From: Novosphingobium sp. Gsoil 351
GTDB lineage: Bacteria; Pseudomonadota; Alphaproteobacteria; Sphingomonadales; Sphingomonadaceae
Direction of reading: 5' to 3'
Assembly: GCF_009707465.1 (NCBI RefSeq)
Contig: NZ_CP046120.1
Coordinates: 2,261,501 to 2,325,500 of the forward strand
Length of the DNA: 64,000 bases
Of the stretch, positions 1-7,489 are shown one piece after another. A program made the position numbers and the translations under genes. The notes below the pieces were generated by a model. The model searched no databases. It saw only the letters and a list, made by a program, of their open reading frames with translations, and was not told the origin of the DNA. Every line of letters begins with the position of its first letter. The first letter of the stretch is position 1.

Positions 1-1
1 C

Positions 2-277
2 AATGCCGCGCTCTTTGCGCGCGCCTACGATCGCCGCTCGGTGATCCTGCTCAAGCCGACCCCGGTCAAATTCGTGGTCCGAGAGGTCTACGAAAGCGCG
101 GTGCGGATGGGCCGCCTGGCGCTCGAGGAACTCGGCGCGAGCGAGGAAGCGATCGATCGCGCGGAAACGATGTACCGGGCCCGCGACAAGGAGCGGCTCA
201 AGCTCCAGATCGAAAGCGGGGACGTGAGCGCCGCACGCGACCGGATCATCGTCCAGCCCCAGCGCGAGGGGCGGTAG
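2..277 (+). CDS. C-terminal fragment of a KefB/KefC-type (CPA2) cation:proton antiporter
   Basis: This is the 3' end of a gene that begins before the window; about 91 codons are visible in the frame starting at base 2. The visible part reads NAALFARAYDRRSV, then VVREVYESAVRMG and LALEELG. This matches the end of the RCK/TrkA-N regulatory domain of glutathione-gated K+/H+ antiporters, where an ARAYDR segment is followed by the VxRE(T/V)(F/Y)ESA segment. The tail is charged and hydrophilic and ends in a TAG stop. In this family the N-terminal membrane domain exchanges K+ for H+ during electrophile stress; none of it is visible here. It is convergent with the flavin reductase gene downstream. 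The family call is fairly safe; KefB versus KefC cannot be decided. Confidence 0.75.
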   Translation, partial: NAALFARAYDRRSVILLKPTPVKFVVREVYESAVRMGRLALEELGASEEAIDRAETMYRARDKERLKLQIESGDVSAARDRIIVQPQREGR

Positions 278-304
278 GGGCAAACTCGGAATTGGATTGA
301 GGGC

Positions 305-937
305 TTACTTGTCCGGAAGCGGCCAGCCGACGCGCTTCATCTCGAAGCTGTCCGAATTGCGCACGTAGTGCCCGCTGCCATGCTGGCGGCCCAACAACTT
401 CATCGCCTGCGTATCGATCCGCGGCCTTGCAGGGTCGCCGCCCAGGAACTCATCGGCGATGTGGATCGCCAGGATTTCACCCAGCACCACGGTGCTGCGC
501 GGGCTGGCGTCGATGATCTGGAACGTCCGGCACTCGAAGCTGACCGGGGCGCTGGCGATCAGCGGGGGGACGACATGGAGCGCGGGCGTAGTGGCGATCC
601 CGGAGTAGGCGATCTCGTCCTCGCCCGGCGGGGCATCGGCGGCGGTCAGGTTCATCGCCGCGGCGTCGGCCTCGCCGACCAGCGCGATGGTGAACTCGCC
701 GGTGGCGCGGATCAGACGCGCGGTGTCCTTGTCGCCTCCGCGCGCGTGGTGCGCCATCAGCCCGAGCACGACCAGCGGCGGATCGTCGGACAGCGCGTTG
801 AAGAACGAATGCGGCGCGCAGTTGCGCGTGCCGTCGGGCGCTTGCGTCACCACCCACGCGATCGGTCGCGGGGTGACGGTGTTGACGATCAGGCGATAGC
901 GATCCGCGGGCGAAAGCGCGGCCATGTCCCAGTGCAT
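305..937 (-). CDS. flavin reductase family protein (FMN-binding split barrel)
   Basis: This 210-residue protein has the flavin-reductase-like split-barrel pattern. It opens with YRLIVNTVTPRPIAWVVT, followed by the NCAPHSFFNALSDDPPLV segment that contacts FMN in this family. A GEFTIALVGE segment follows, then a C-terminal HYVR element. The length is usual for the family of about 200 residues, whose members reduce flavin with NAD(P)H or bind FMN for partner oxygenases. No oxygenase gene is adjacent, so the partner and role are unknown. It is divergent from the TBDR gene that follows, and the start at the MHWDM methionine fits the family N-terminus. The fold call is confident; the substrate is not known. 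Confidence 0.85.
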   Translation of the reverse strand: MHWDMAALSPADRYRLIVNTVTPRPIAWVVTQAPDGTRNCAPHSFFNALSDDPPLVVLGLMAHHARGGDKDTARLIRATGEFTIALVGEADAAAMNLTAADAPPGEDEIAYSGIATTPALHVVPPLIASAPVSFECRTFQIIDASPRSTVVLGEILAIHIADEFLGGDPARPRIDTQAMKLLGRQHGSGHYVRNSDSFEMKRVGWPLPDK

Positions 938-1082
938 GGGTGCCGCTTAGCCATGGATCGTGGACAAGGCGAGCGTTGCGCGCATGTCACGCCTCGATGA
1001 CAATCCGCTGCGTTGCAGCAGGACGCACTTGCCGAAAGCGGGCGCAGGTCGCAGCGTGGGTGCAACAGGGGAGCCCAAAGCC

Positions 1083-3869
1083 ATGAATCTGCGCAACATT
1101 CTCAGCACCGGTGGAGCCATCGGAGCGATCGCCCTCTCGCTTGGCGTCAGCCCGGCGCAGGCCCAGGACACCAGCGCCCAGGCCGCGGAAGAGACCGCGC
1201 CGCCCGAAAGCGCGATCATCGTCACCGGCTCGCGATCGACCACGCGGACCGTCGCCAATTCACCCGTGCCGGTCGACGTCCTTTCGGGCGAGACCCTGAC
1301 CGAGGGCGGCCAGGTCGAAACCAACAAGATCCTCAACAAGCTGGTCCCCAGCTTCAACTTCCCCCAGCCCGCGATCTCGGACGGCTCGGACGCGCTGCGC
1401 CCGGCCACGCTGCGCGGCCTCGCCCCCGATCAGACGCTGGTGCTGGTCAACGGCAAGCGCCGCCACACCGCGGCGTTGCTCAACATCAACGGCACCGTCG
1501 GGCGCGGTTCGGCGGCGGTCGACATGAACTCGATCCCCGCGCTGGCGATCGAGCGGATCGAAGTGCTGCGCGACGGCGCCTCGTCGCAATACGGCTCCGA
1601 CGCGATCGCCGGGGTGATCAACATCCGCCTCAAGACCGCCGACAGCGGGGGCAAGGCGGTTGTGAGCTACGGCAAGTACGTGACCACGCTCGACGATGTG
1701 CTGCGTGTGACCGGATTGCAGACCAACGCTGCGGGGCAGCCGTTCTTCGATCCGACCGACGGGCGTTATCTCGCCGCCAACACCGGCGGTGAACTCAAGG
1801 TCCGCGATGGCGAGACCTATACTTTCGCGAGCAACGTCGGCCTGCCGATCTTCGGCGAGGGGGGCTATCTCAACCTGACCGCCGAGTATCGCCACCGTGA
1901 CCGGACCAACCGCACCGGGTTCGACCTTCGCCCCAACTACGTGCGCCCCAGCGGCACGACCTTCGATCCGCGCGAACTGACCTTCGATCGCCGCGAGTTC
2001 CGTTTCGGCGATCCCGAGGCCGACGACTTCACCCTGTTTCTAAATTCCGCAATTCCCTTGGGCGACGTGTTCGAACTCTACGCGTTCGCCAGTTTCAACC
2101 AGCGCGATTCGGTGAGCGCCGCCAACTATCGCCAGCAGTCGAACGCCAACAACGTCGATTACTCGCAACTCGCGCCCAACCAGCCGCCCCCCGCCGTCGG
2201 GCGCCCGCTGCTGACCCCCGACGGGTTCCTGCCGCTGATCAAGTCCGACCTGACCGACTATGCCTATACCGCGGGGATCCGCGGCGAAATCATGGGCTTT
2301 CGCAGCGACCTGTCGGTCGGGATCGGCAGCAACCAGTTCGACTACGTGACCCAGAACTCGGTCAACGCTTCATTCGGCGCGGCCACGCAGGGCAAGTTCG
2401 ACGCCGGCGGGCTCAGGTACACCCAAGGCTTGCTCAACCTCGACCTCAGCCGCGACTACGAACTGGGCTTCGCCAAGCCGCTGACCGTGTCGTTCGGCGG
2501 CGAGTATCGCAACGAGCGCTACCAGATTCGGCCGGGCGACTTCCAATCCTACGCGCTCGGGCCGTTCTTCCGCGCGGCGGTCCCCAACACCACGTTGGCC
2601 AACTGCACCGCGCTCGGCGGACGCTACGGGTCGATCGCGGCGACCACTTGCGACTTTCCGGGCCGTAACGGCGGCGCGGGCGCGCAAGGCTTCGCCGGGC
2701 TCCCGGCCAACGCCCGGACTGATGCCGTCCGGCATAACTTCGCGGGCTATGCCGAGGTCGACACCGATCCGTTCGATGGTCTTTCGCTGACTGCGGCGGC
2801 CCGCTTCGAGCATTATTCGGACTTCGGCAACACCGTGACCGGCAAGCTTGCCGCGCGCTTCGAGGTCGTCGATGGGTTCGCGCTGCGCGGTTCGGTCTCC
2901 AACGGGTTCCGGGCGCCATCGCTTCACCAGCAGGTGTTCACCACCACCTCGACCAACTTCATCTCGGGCATTCCGATCGACATCCTCACGGTCCCGGTCT
3001 CCAACCCGGTGGCGAGGGCACTGGGGTCCAAGGATCTGAAGGCCGAAAAGAGCCTCAACCTCAGCGCAGGGTTCACGGCCAACCCCCTCTCGGGGCTGAC
3101 TTTGACGGTCGATTACTACAACATCCGCATCCGCAACCGCATCGTGCTGACCGAGAACCTCGGCGCCTCGGGCAGCGGCACGAGCGCGCAGAATGCTGCG
3201 GTCGGCGCGCTGCTCGCCGCCGCGGGCTATCCTTCGCTCGGCGCGGCGCGGTTCTTCGTCAACGGGCTCGATACCCGCACCCAGGGCGTCGATGCGGTGC
3301 TCAACTGGCGGGTCCCGGTCGATTTCGGCAAGTTCAACCTGACTGCGGCCTACAACTACAACGACCAGAAGATCCTCAAATACCGCAACAGCCTTGCCGG
3401 GCTGTCGGCAATCCCCGGGCTGGTGCTGTTCGGCCGCACCGAAAGTTTGCGCTTCACCAAGGGTCAGCCGCGCGACAAGATCGTGCTCAGCGCCGACGGC
3501 GACATCGGCGCGTTCGGGTTCACCGTGCGCGGTACGCGCTATGGCAAGGTGCTGTCACCTGGCTCGATCGCCCCGCTCGCGCCCAATCAACTTAGCCTGA
3601 CCGCGCTCGGCCCCGACGACATCAAGCTCAGCCCCAAGTGGATCACCGACATCGAGGTCCGCTTCGACGTCAGCGAGCGGATCCACCTCGCGGTCGGCGC
3701 GGACAACGCCTTCGACGTCTACCCCGATCGCCTGCCTTTCGGCCCCCGCCCGGCGGCTGCAGGCGGCGGGTTCTATCCGCAGAACAACCAGTACAACGGC
3801 TATTCGATCTTCTCGCCGTTCGGCTTCAACGGCCGGTTCCTCTACGGGCGCGTCGGCTTCGACTTCTAG
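1083..3869 (+). CDS. TonB-dependent outer-membrane receptor
   Basis: The protein has about 928 residues. It begins with a Sec signal peptide (MNLRNILSTGG..., cleaved near SPAQAQ), then a plug domain with VLVNGKRRH, the IERIEVLRDGASSQYGSDAIAGVINI signature (residues about 150-180), a long beta-barrel, and a terminal strand ending GRVGFDF with aromatic Phe. The open frame extends upstream to 960, but the ATG at 1083 is preferred because it starts a clean signal peptide and has an AGGGGAG ribosome site about 10 bases upstream. The TonB/ExbBD complex energises such receptors to move large or scarce nutrients across the outer membrane. The gene stands alone with no adjacent enzyme or sensor, so the substrate cannot be guessed. 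A strong terminator follows. Confidence 0.93.
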   Translation: MNLRNILSTGGAIGAIALSLGVSPAQAQDTSAQAAEETAPPESAIIVTGSRSTTRTVANSPVPVDVLSGETLTEGGQVETNKILNKLVPSFNFPQPAISDGSDALRPATLRGLAPDQTLVLVNGKRRHTAALLNINGTVGRGSAAVDMNSIPALAIERIEVLRDGASSQYGSDAIAGVINIRLKTADSGGKAVVSYGKYVTTLDDVLRVTGLQTNAAGQPFFDPTDGRYLAANTGGELKVRDGETYTFASNVGLPIFGEGGYLNLTAEYRHRDRTNRTGFDLRPNYVRPSGTTFDPRELTFDRREFRFGDPEADDFTLFLNSAIPLGDVFELYAFASFNQRDSVSAANYRQQSNANNVDYSQLAPNQPPPAVGRPLLTPDGFLPLIKSDLTDYAYTAGIRGEIMGFRSDLSVGIGSNQFDYVTQNSVNASFGAATQGKFDAGGLRYTQGLLNLDLSRDYELGFAKPLTVSFGGEYRNERYQIRPGDFQSYALGPFFRAAVPNTTLANCTALGGRYGSIAATTCDFPGRNGGAGAQGFAGLPANARTDAVRHNFAGYAEVDTDPFDGLSLTAAARFEHYSDFGNTVTGKLAARFEVVDGFALRGSVSNGFRAPSLHQQVFTTTSTNFISGIPIDILTVPVSNPVARALGSKDLKAEKSLNLSAGFTANPLSGLTLTVDYYNIRIRNRIVLTENLGASGSGTSAQNAAVGALLAAAGYPSLGAARFFVNGLDTRTQGVDAVLNWRVPVDFGKFNLTAAYNYNDQKILKYRNSLAGLSAIPGLVLFGRTESLRFTKGQPRDKIVLSADGDIGAFGFTVRGTRYGKVLSPGSIAPLAPNQLSLTALGPDDIKLSPKWITDIEVRFDVSERIHLAVGADNAFDVYPDRLPFGPRPAAAGGGFYPQNNQYNGYSIFSPFGFNGRFLYGRVGFDF

Positions 3870-3894
3870 GCAAGGTTCCTTCGGGAGAGGAGTG

Positions 3895-3924
3895 AGGGCC
3901 GTCCGGGTGACCGGGCGGCCCTTT
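3895..3924 (+). terminator. Rho-independent terminator after the TBDR gene
   Basis: A 12-bp stem (AGGGCCGTCCGG against CCGGGCGGCCCT, one G-T wobble) closes a 4-base GTGA loop and runs into a short T tract. It lies 26 bases after the TBDR stop codon and should end that transcript before the alanine dehydrogenase gene. Confidence 0.8.
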
Positions 3925-4208
3925 CGCATCGCGCGAAACGCCTTTCTTACTTGGGGCGGGGTGTGGCTTAGTCGGCGCGATGATCAAAGCCGCTCGCCCC
4001 GGTTCGTTTCAGCGCCGCTCGGTCGCCGCCCCGTCGCGCTCCGTTCGGGGTGGCGCGGTGGCCGCCGGCTCGCACGTGTGGAAGGCTGGAAATTTTTCCC
4101 TTGGACAGTGGTCCAAGTGGTCCAAGTGGTCCACGGGCTCGGCAGTTTGCGGGTTCGGTTGCGCCCAACCGGTTGCAACTGTAACGACCCTGGCAAAGGA
4201 GACTTCCC
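3925..4208. other. intergenic region between TBDR and ald, no gene seen
   Basis: About 285 bases after the terminator contain no convincing gene; the open frames crossing it are shadows. The visible structure is the tandem repeat at 4108-4133 and an AT-richer TGGAAATTTTTCCC stretch at about 4088-4100. The ald promoter must lie here. A purine-rich GGCAAAGGAG site ending near 4201 is the ribosome binding site of ald. Confidence 0.6.
4108..4133 (+). repeat. tandem 9-bp repeat GTGGTCCAA upstream of ald
   Basis: The unit GTGGTCCAA occurs twice in full and a third time for 8 of 9 bases, back to back. It is preceded by TTGGAC (4101-4106), the inverted half of GTCCAA. It lies 75-100 bases before the ald start, in promoter territory. 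It could be a multimeric operator, for example for an Lrp/AsnC-type regulator. No regulator gene is adjacent, so this is only a suggestion. Confidence 0.6.
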
Positions 4209-5324
4209 ATGCGCGTTGGAACCGTCGGCGAGATCAAGAACCACGAATACCGCGTCGGGCTGACGCCTGAAAGCGCGCGCGAGCTGGTGGTCAACGGCCA
4301 CGAAGTGTGGGTCGAAACCGGCGCGGGGCTGGGGATCGGCGCTTCGGACGAAGACTATGTCGCGGCGGGGGCGGTGATCCAGCCCGATGCCAGGACGGTG
4401 TTCGACGGCGCGGAGATGATCGTCAAGGTCAAGGAGCCGCAGCCCGTCGAATGCGCGATGCTGCGGCGCGGGCAAATTCTCTATACCTACCTCCACCTCG
4501 CGCCCGATCCCGAGCAGACCGCGGCGCTGGTCAAATCGGGGGTCACTGCGATCGCCTATGAGACGGTCACCGGGCCGGGCGGGAGCTTGCCGTTGCTCAA
4601 GCCGATGAGCCAGGTCGCCGGGCGGATGAGCATCCAGGCCGGCGCGACCGCGCTGGAGAAGGCACATGGGGGCAGGGGCGTTCTGCTGGGCGGGGTGCCG
4701 GGGGTGCTGCCGGGGCGGGTGCTGGTGATCGGCGGGGGCGTAGTCGGCTTCAATGCGGCACAGATGGCGGTCGGGCTGGGGGCGGACGTGACCATTCTCG
4801 ATCGCGATCCCGAAGTGCTCGAACGCCTCGGCACGCATTTCGAAAGCCGCGCCAAGACCCGTTTTTCCAACCGCGCCAACATCCAGCAGATGATCTGCGA
4901 GGCCGAACTGGTGATCGGCGCGGTGCTCGTCCCCGGCGCGGCGGCGCCCAAGCTGGTGACCCGCGACATGCTCAAATGCATGAAGCCGGGGGCGGTGCTG
5001 GTCGACGTCGCGATCGACCAGGGCGGCTGCTTCGAGACCAGCCACGCGACCACCCACCAGGACCCGACCTACATCGTCGACGGGGTCGTGCATTATTGCG
5101 TCGCCAACATGCCCGGCGCGGTGGCGCGGACCAGCACTTATGCGCTCAACAACGTGACCCTGCCGCACGCACTGAAGATCGCCGAACTGGGCTGGCGCGA
5201 GGCGATGCGCCGCAACCCGCACCTCGCCGCCGGGCTCAACGTGCACGACGGCAAGCTGACCTACCAGGCGGTGGCCGAGGAGCTCGGCTACGCGTTCGTG
5301 CCGGTGGCGGAGGTGCTCGGCTGA
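4209..5324 (+). CDS. ald: alanine dehydrogenase
   Basis: The enzyme catalyses NAD-dependent oxidative deamination of L-alanine to pyruvate and ammonia, reversibly, in the cytoplasm. The 371 residues match the family length. Active-site residues known from characterised alanine dehydrogenases fall at the expected positions: Arg15, Lys75 and His96. The Rossmann motif [10 protein letters not shown] is at 171-180, with Asp198 at the end of the second strand to bind the NAD ribose. The segment around [16 protein letters not shown] near residue 265 carries the catalytic Asp. It is preceded by a good ribosome site (AAAGGAG) and an unusual triple repeat that may regulate it. It is monocistronic. The identification is very secure. 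Confidence 0.97.
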   Translation: MRVGTVGEIKNHEYRVGLTPESARELVVNGHEVWVETGAGLGIGASDEDYVAAGAVIQPDARTVFDGAEMIVKVKEPQPVECAMLRRGQILYTYLHLAPDPEQTAALVKSGVTAIAYETVTGPGGSLPLLKPMSQVAGRMSIQAGATALEKAHGGRGVLLGGVPGVLPGRVLVIGGGVVGFNAAQMAVGLGADVTILDRDPEVLERLGTHFESRAKTRFSNRANIQQMICEAELVIGAVLVPGAAAPKLVTRDMLKCMKPGAVLVDVAIDQGGCFETSHATTHQDPTYIVDGVVHYCVANMPGAVARTSTYALNNVTLPHALKIAELGWREAMRRNPHLAAGLNVHDGKLTYQAVAEELGYAFVPVAEVLG

Positions 5325-5381
5325 GCCTATTCCCTATCCGGGCTTAACCCGTTCAAAACGCCTGTCGGGTAAAGCGGCGCG

Positions 5382-7103
5382 ATGGGGCTCATCGGCTTAC
5401 TCGGCAGGATCACCACGTTGGCGTTGGCGCTGGCGGTCGTGATGCTGGCGCATGCCGCGCCCGCGACGGCTGCGCCCATCCGCCCGGTCTGCCACGGCTT
5501 CGCCGACCCCGGAGCGCTGCCGCGCGAGTGGTCTTGCGGAGCGACGCACTGGAGACCGACCGCGCGCGTGGCCTGGCTGCGTTTCGATGCGGCATCGTGG
5601 CGGGATGCGCCGCCGCGCAAGCTGATCCTGACGATCGGCCGGTTCGACCGGGCAACGGTCAGCGCTTACGGCGATCGCGGCGTGCAATGGTCGCGGGAGC
5701 TCCACCTCGACGACTTCACGGCGCTCGAAAACGGCCCACGCATGGCGGTGAACCTTCCCGCGGTAAGTCCTCAGACCAAGTCGATCATGGTTCGGATCGA
5801 TCATACCTGGAGCATCCACACCTTGTCCGGCACCCGGCTGGACGCGAGCGACGCGCCGGGCGAACCTTGGGGCTATCGCGCGATGGTGCTGCTGGCGATG
5901 CTCGCCGGATTGCTCTGCGCGCCCGTGATCTTCGACCTTGCGTTCTATACCGCGCTGCGCGAGCGATTCCTGCTGTGGCACGCGGGAATGACCACCGGCA
6001 TGCTGACCCAAACCGTGATGGCGTCGGGCCTGGCGGTGACGTTGTTCGGGCTCACGCCGGTACAACTCGCGGTGCTGTCGCCGCTGGCGTTCGCGGTCGC
6101 GGTCGCTGCGGCTGCGTTCTTCTCGGCCGAGTTCCTCGAACCGGACGCGCTCTCGCCGCGGATGCGCCTGTTGTTGCGGCTATCGGGCTGGTGGGTGCTT
6201 CTGGTTTCATGCACGCTGGCGCTACAGCCGCCCGGACTGGGAGCGCTGGGCGGGCAGACCTACCACCTGAGCTTTCTGCCGACGACGCTCGTCTTCGGGA
6301 CGACCATGATCCTGGCAGTGCGCAGCGGCAGCCGCGCGGCGCGGTTTCAGATGGCCGCCTGGACGCCGATCCTCGCTTGCGGCTTCGACCGGCTGTTTCG
6401 CGGAATCGGCCTCTATTCGCTCCCGATGGCGGCAGACCAGGCCATCTATCTGGCGATGGCGCTCGAGGTGGTGATAACGATGCTGGGTGTGGCGGATAGG
6501 TTCATCGTGTTGCGCGGCGAACGGGATCGCGCCAACGCCCGAGCCCAAGAGCTCGAGGCGGCGATCGAGCGCGATCCGCTTACCGGACTCTTCAACCGCC
6601 ACGGGATCGAGGACCGCTTCGCCGCGTTCCGAAACGCCGGGTTCGACACGCTCGCGGTGGTCGATCTCGATCACTTCAAGGCGGTCAACGATGCGATGGG
6701 CCATGCCGCGGGCGATTGCGTCCTTGCAGCAGCGGCGGCCGCGCTCAGCGACGATCCGGACCTCGTCGCGTGGCGGTTGGGCGGAGAGGAATTCCTGCTG
6801 TTGCTGCGCGGTCGCAATGCCACGGCACGTGCCGAAGCACGCCGCCAGGCGATCCCCGGCCGTGTCGCCGCGACGATTCCGGGGCTACCCGCGCCGGTCA
6901 CGGCGAGCATGGGCTTGGTCGAGATGCAGCGCGGATCGATGCTGGCGACGCCCTATGCCGAACTCTACGCGCGGGCGGACCGCCTGCTCTACGAAGCAAA
7001 ACACGCCGGGCGTAACCGGACGTGCAGCGAAAAGGTCACGCTGTTCGCGGGCGGCGATCGGCGCGTGGCTGACCGCCGCCGGAGCGCCCGTCAGGCAGCT
7101 TAG
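5382..7103 (+). CDS. membrane-bound diguanylate cyclase (GGDEF domain)
   Basis: The 573-residue protein has an N-terminal signal peptide (through ATAAP), an extracytoplasmic beta-rich region of about 130 residues resembling 7TMR-DISM sensory domains, then about seven transmembrane helices (about 170-375), a short coiled coil (RDRANARAQELEAAIE) and a C-terminal GGDEF domain. The domain starts at DPLTGLFNRHG, contains VVDLDHFKAVND, and has the catalytic motif as GGEEF at residues 467-471, a form compatible with activity. No RxxD inhibitory site lies just before the motif, so product inhibition at the usual I-site is not expected. It probably makes c-di-GMP in response to an envelope signal. The stop overlaps the convergent thioesterase gene by 4 bases. 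Confidence 0.9.
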   Translation: MGLIGLLGRITTLALALAVVMLAHAAPATAAPIRPVCHGFADPGALPREWSCGATHWRPTARVAWLRFDAASWRDAPPRKLILTIGRFDRATVSAYGDRGVQWSRELHLDDFTALENGPRMAVNLPAVSPQTKSIMVRIDHTWSIHTLSGTRLDASDAPGEPWGYRAMVLLAMLAGLLCAPVIFDLAFYTALRERFLLWHAGMTTGMLTQTVMASGLAVTLFGLTPVQLAVLSPLAFAVAVAAAAFFSAEFLEPDALSPRMRLLLRLSGWWVLLVSCTLALQPPGLGALGGQTYHLSFLPTTLVFGTTMILAVRSGSRAARFQMAAWTPILACGFDRLFRGIGLYSLPMAADQAIYLAMALEVVITMLGVADRFIVLRGERDRANARAQELEAAIERDPLTGLFNRHGIEDRFAAFRNAGFDTLAVVDLDHFKAVNDAMGHAAGDCVLAAAAAALSDDPDLVAWRLGGEEFLLLLRGRNATARAEARRQAIPGRVAATIPGLPAPVTASMGLVEMQRGSMLATPYAELYARADRLLYEAKHAGRNRTCSEKVTLFAGGDRRVADRRRSARQAA

Positions 7104-7489
7104 AACGACGCCGCGATCTCGGGGCGGACGCGGCACAGCCGCCCGCTGGCGCGGTCGAGCAGCGCCCATGTGCTTCGCGCCGAGACGATCGTCTTGCCGA
7201 CGCGATCACGGAACACCACGCACCGATCGAACTGCGCTCCGCGCGGCGGGCCGGGAATGAAAGTTTCGGCGATCACGCTCTCGCCCAGGCCGATGTTGCC
7301 ACGATAGTCGATCTCATGGCGGGTCACGACCCAGACGTGCGCCGCGACATGCGCGGGCGCGGCGACCGCATGCCAGTGCGCGGTCGCGATCTCCTGAATC
7401 CACTGCACCCAGACGGTGTTGTTGACGTGGCCCAGTTCGTCGATGTGCGCCGGGCCGGCGGTGAAGGTCATCGCGTGACGGTCGCTCAC
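7100..7489 (-). CDS. acyl-CoA thioesterase, 4HBT hotdog family
   Basis: This is a hotdog-fold protein of about 129 residues. It shows the motif HIDELGHVNNTVWVQWIQE, equivalent to the D-x-x-GHVNN-x-x-Y motif of YbgC/4-hydroxybenzoyl-CoA thioesterase-like enzymes, with Ala or Ile around it in place of the usual D-x-D. The GTG start at 7489 is chosen because it overlaps the oligopeptidase B stop as GTGA, which implies translational coupling; a later ATG at 7471 is possible. An uninterrupted frame runs much further upstream but is only a shadow of the peptidase gene. Members hydrolyse acyl-CoA thioesters; the substrate is unknown. It is co-transcribed with the peptidase gene. Confidence 0.8.
   Translation of the reverse strand: MSDRHAMTFTAGPAHIDELGHVNNTVWVQWIQEIATAHWHAVAAPAHVAAHVWVVTRHEIDYRGNIGLGESVIAETFIPGPPRGAQFDRCVVFRDRVGKTIVSARSTWALLDRASGRLCRVRPEIAASF

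Noticed and set aside
4108..4133. CRISPR-like repeat
   Set aside because: Units are 9 bp and contiguous with no spacers, so this is a tandem repeat, not a CRISPR array.
3984..5246. Long minus-strand open frame opposite ald
   Set aside because: It is the antisense shadow of a certain alanine dehydrogenase gene, has an Arg/His-rich unlikely composition and no recognisable domain.
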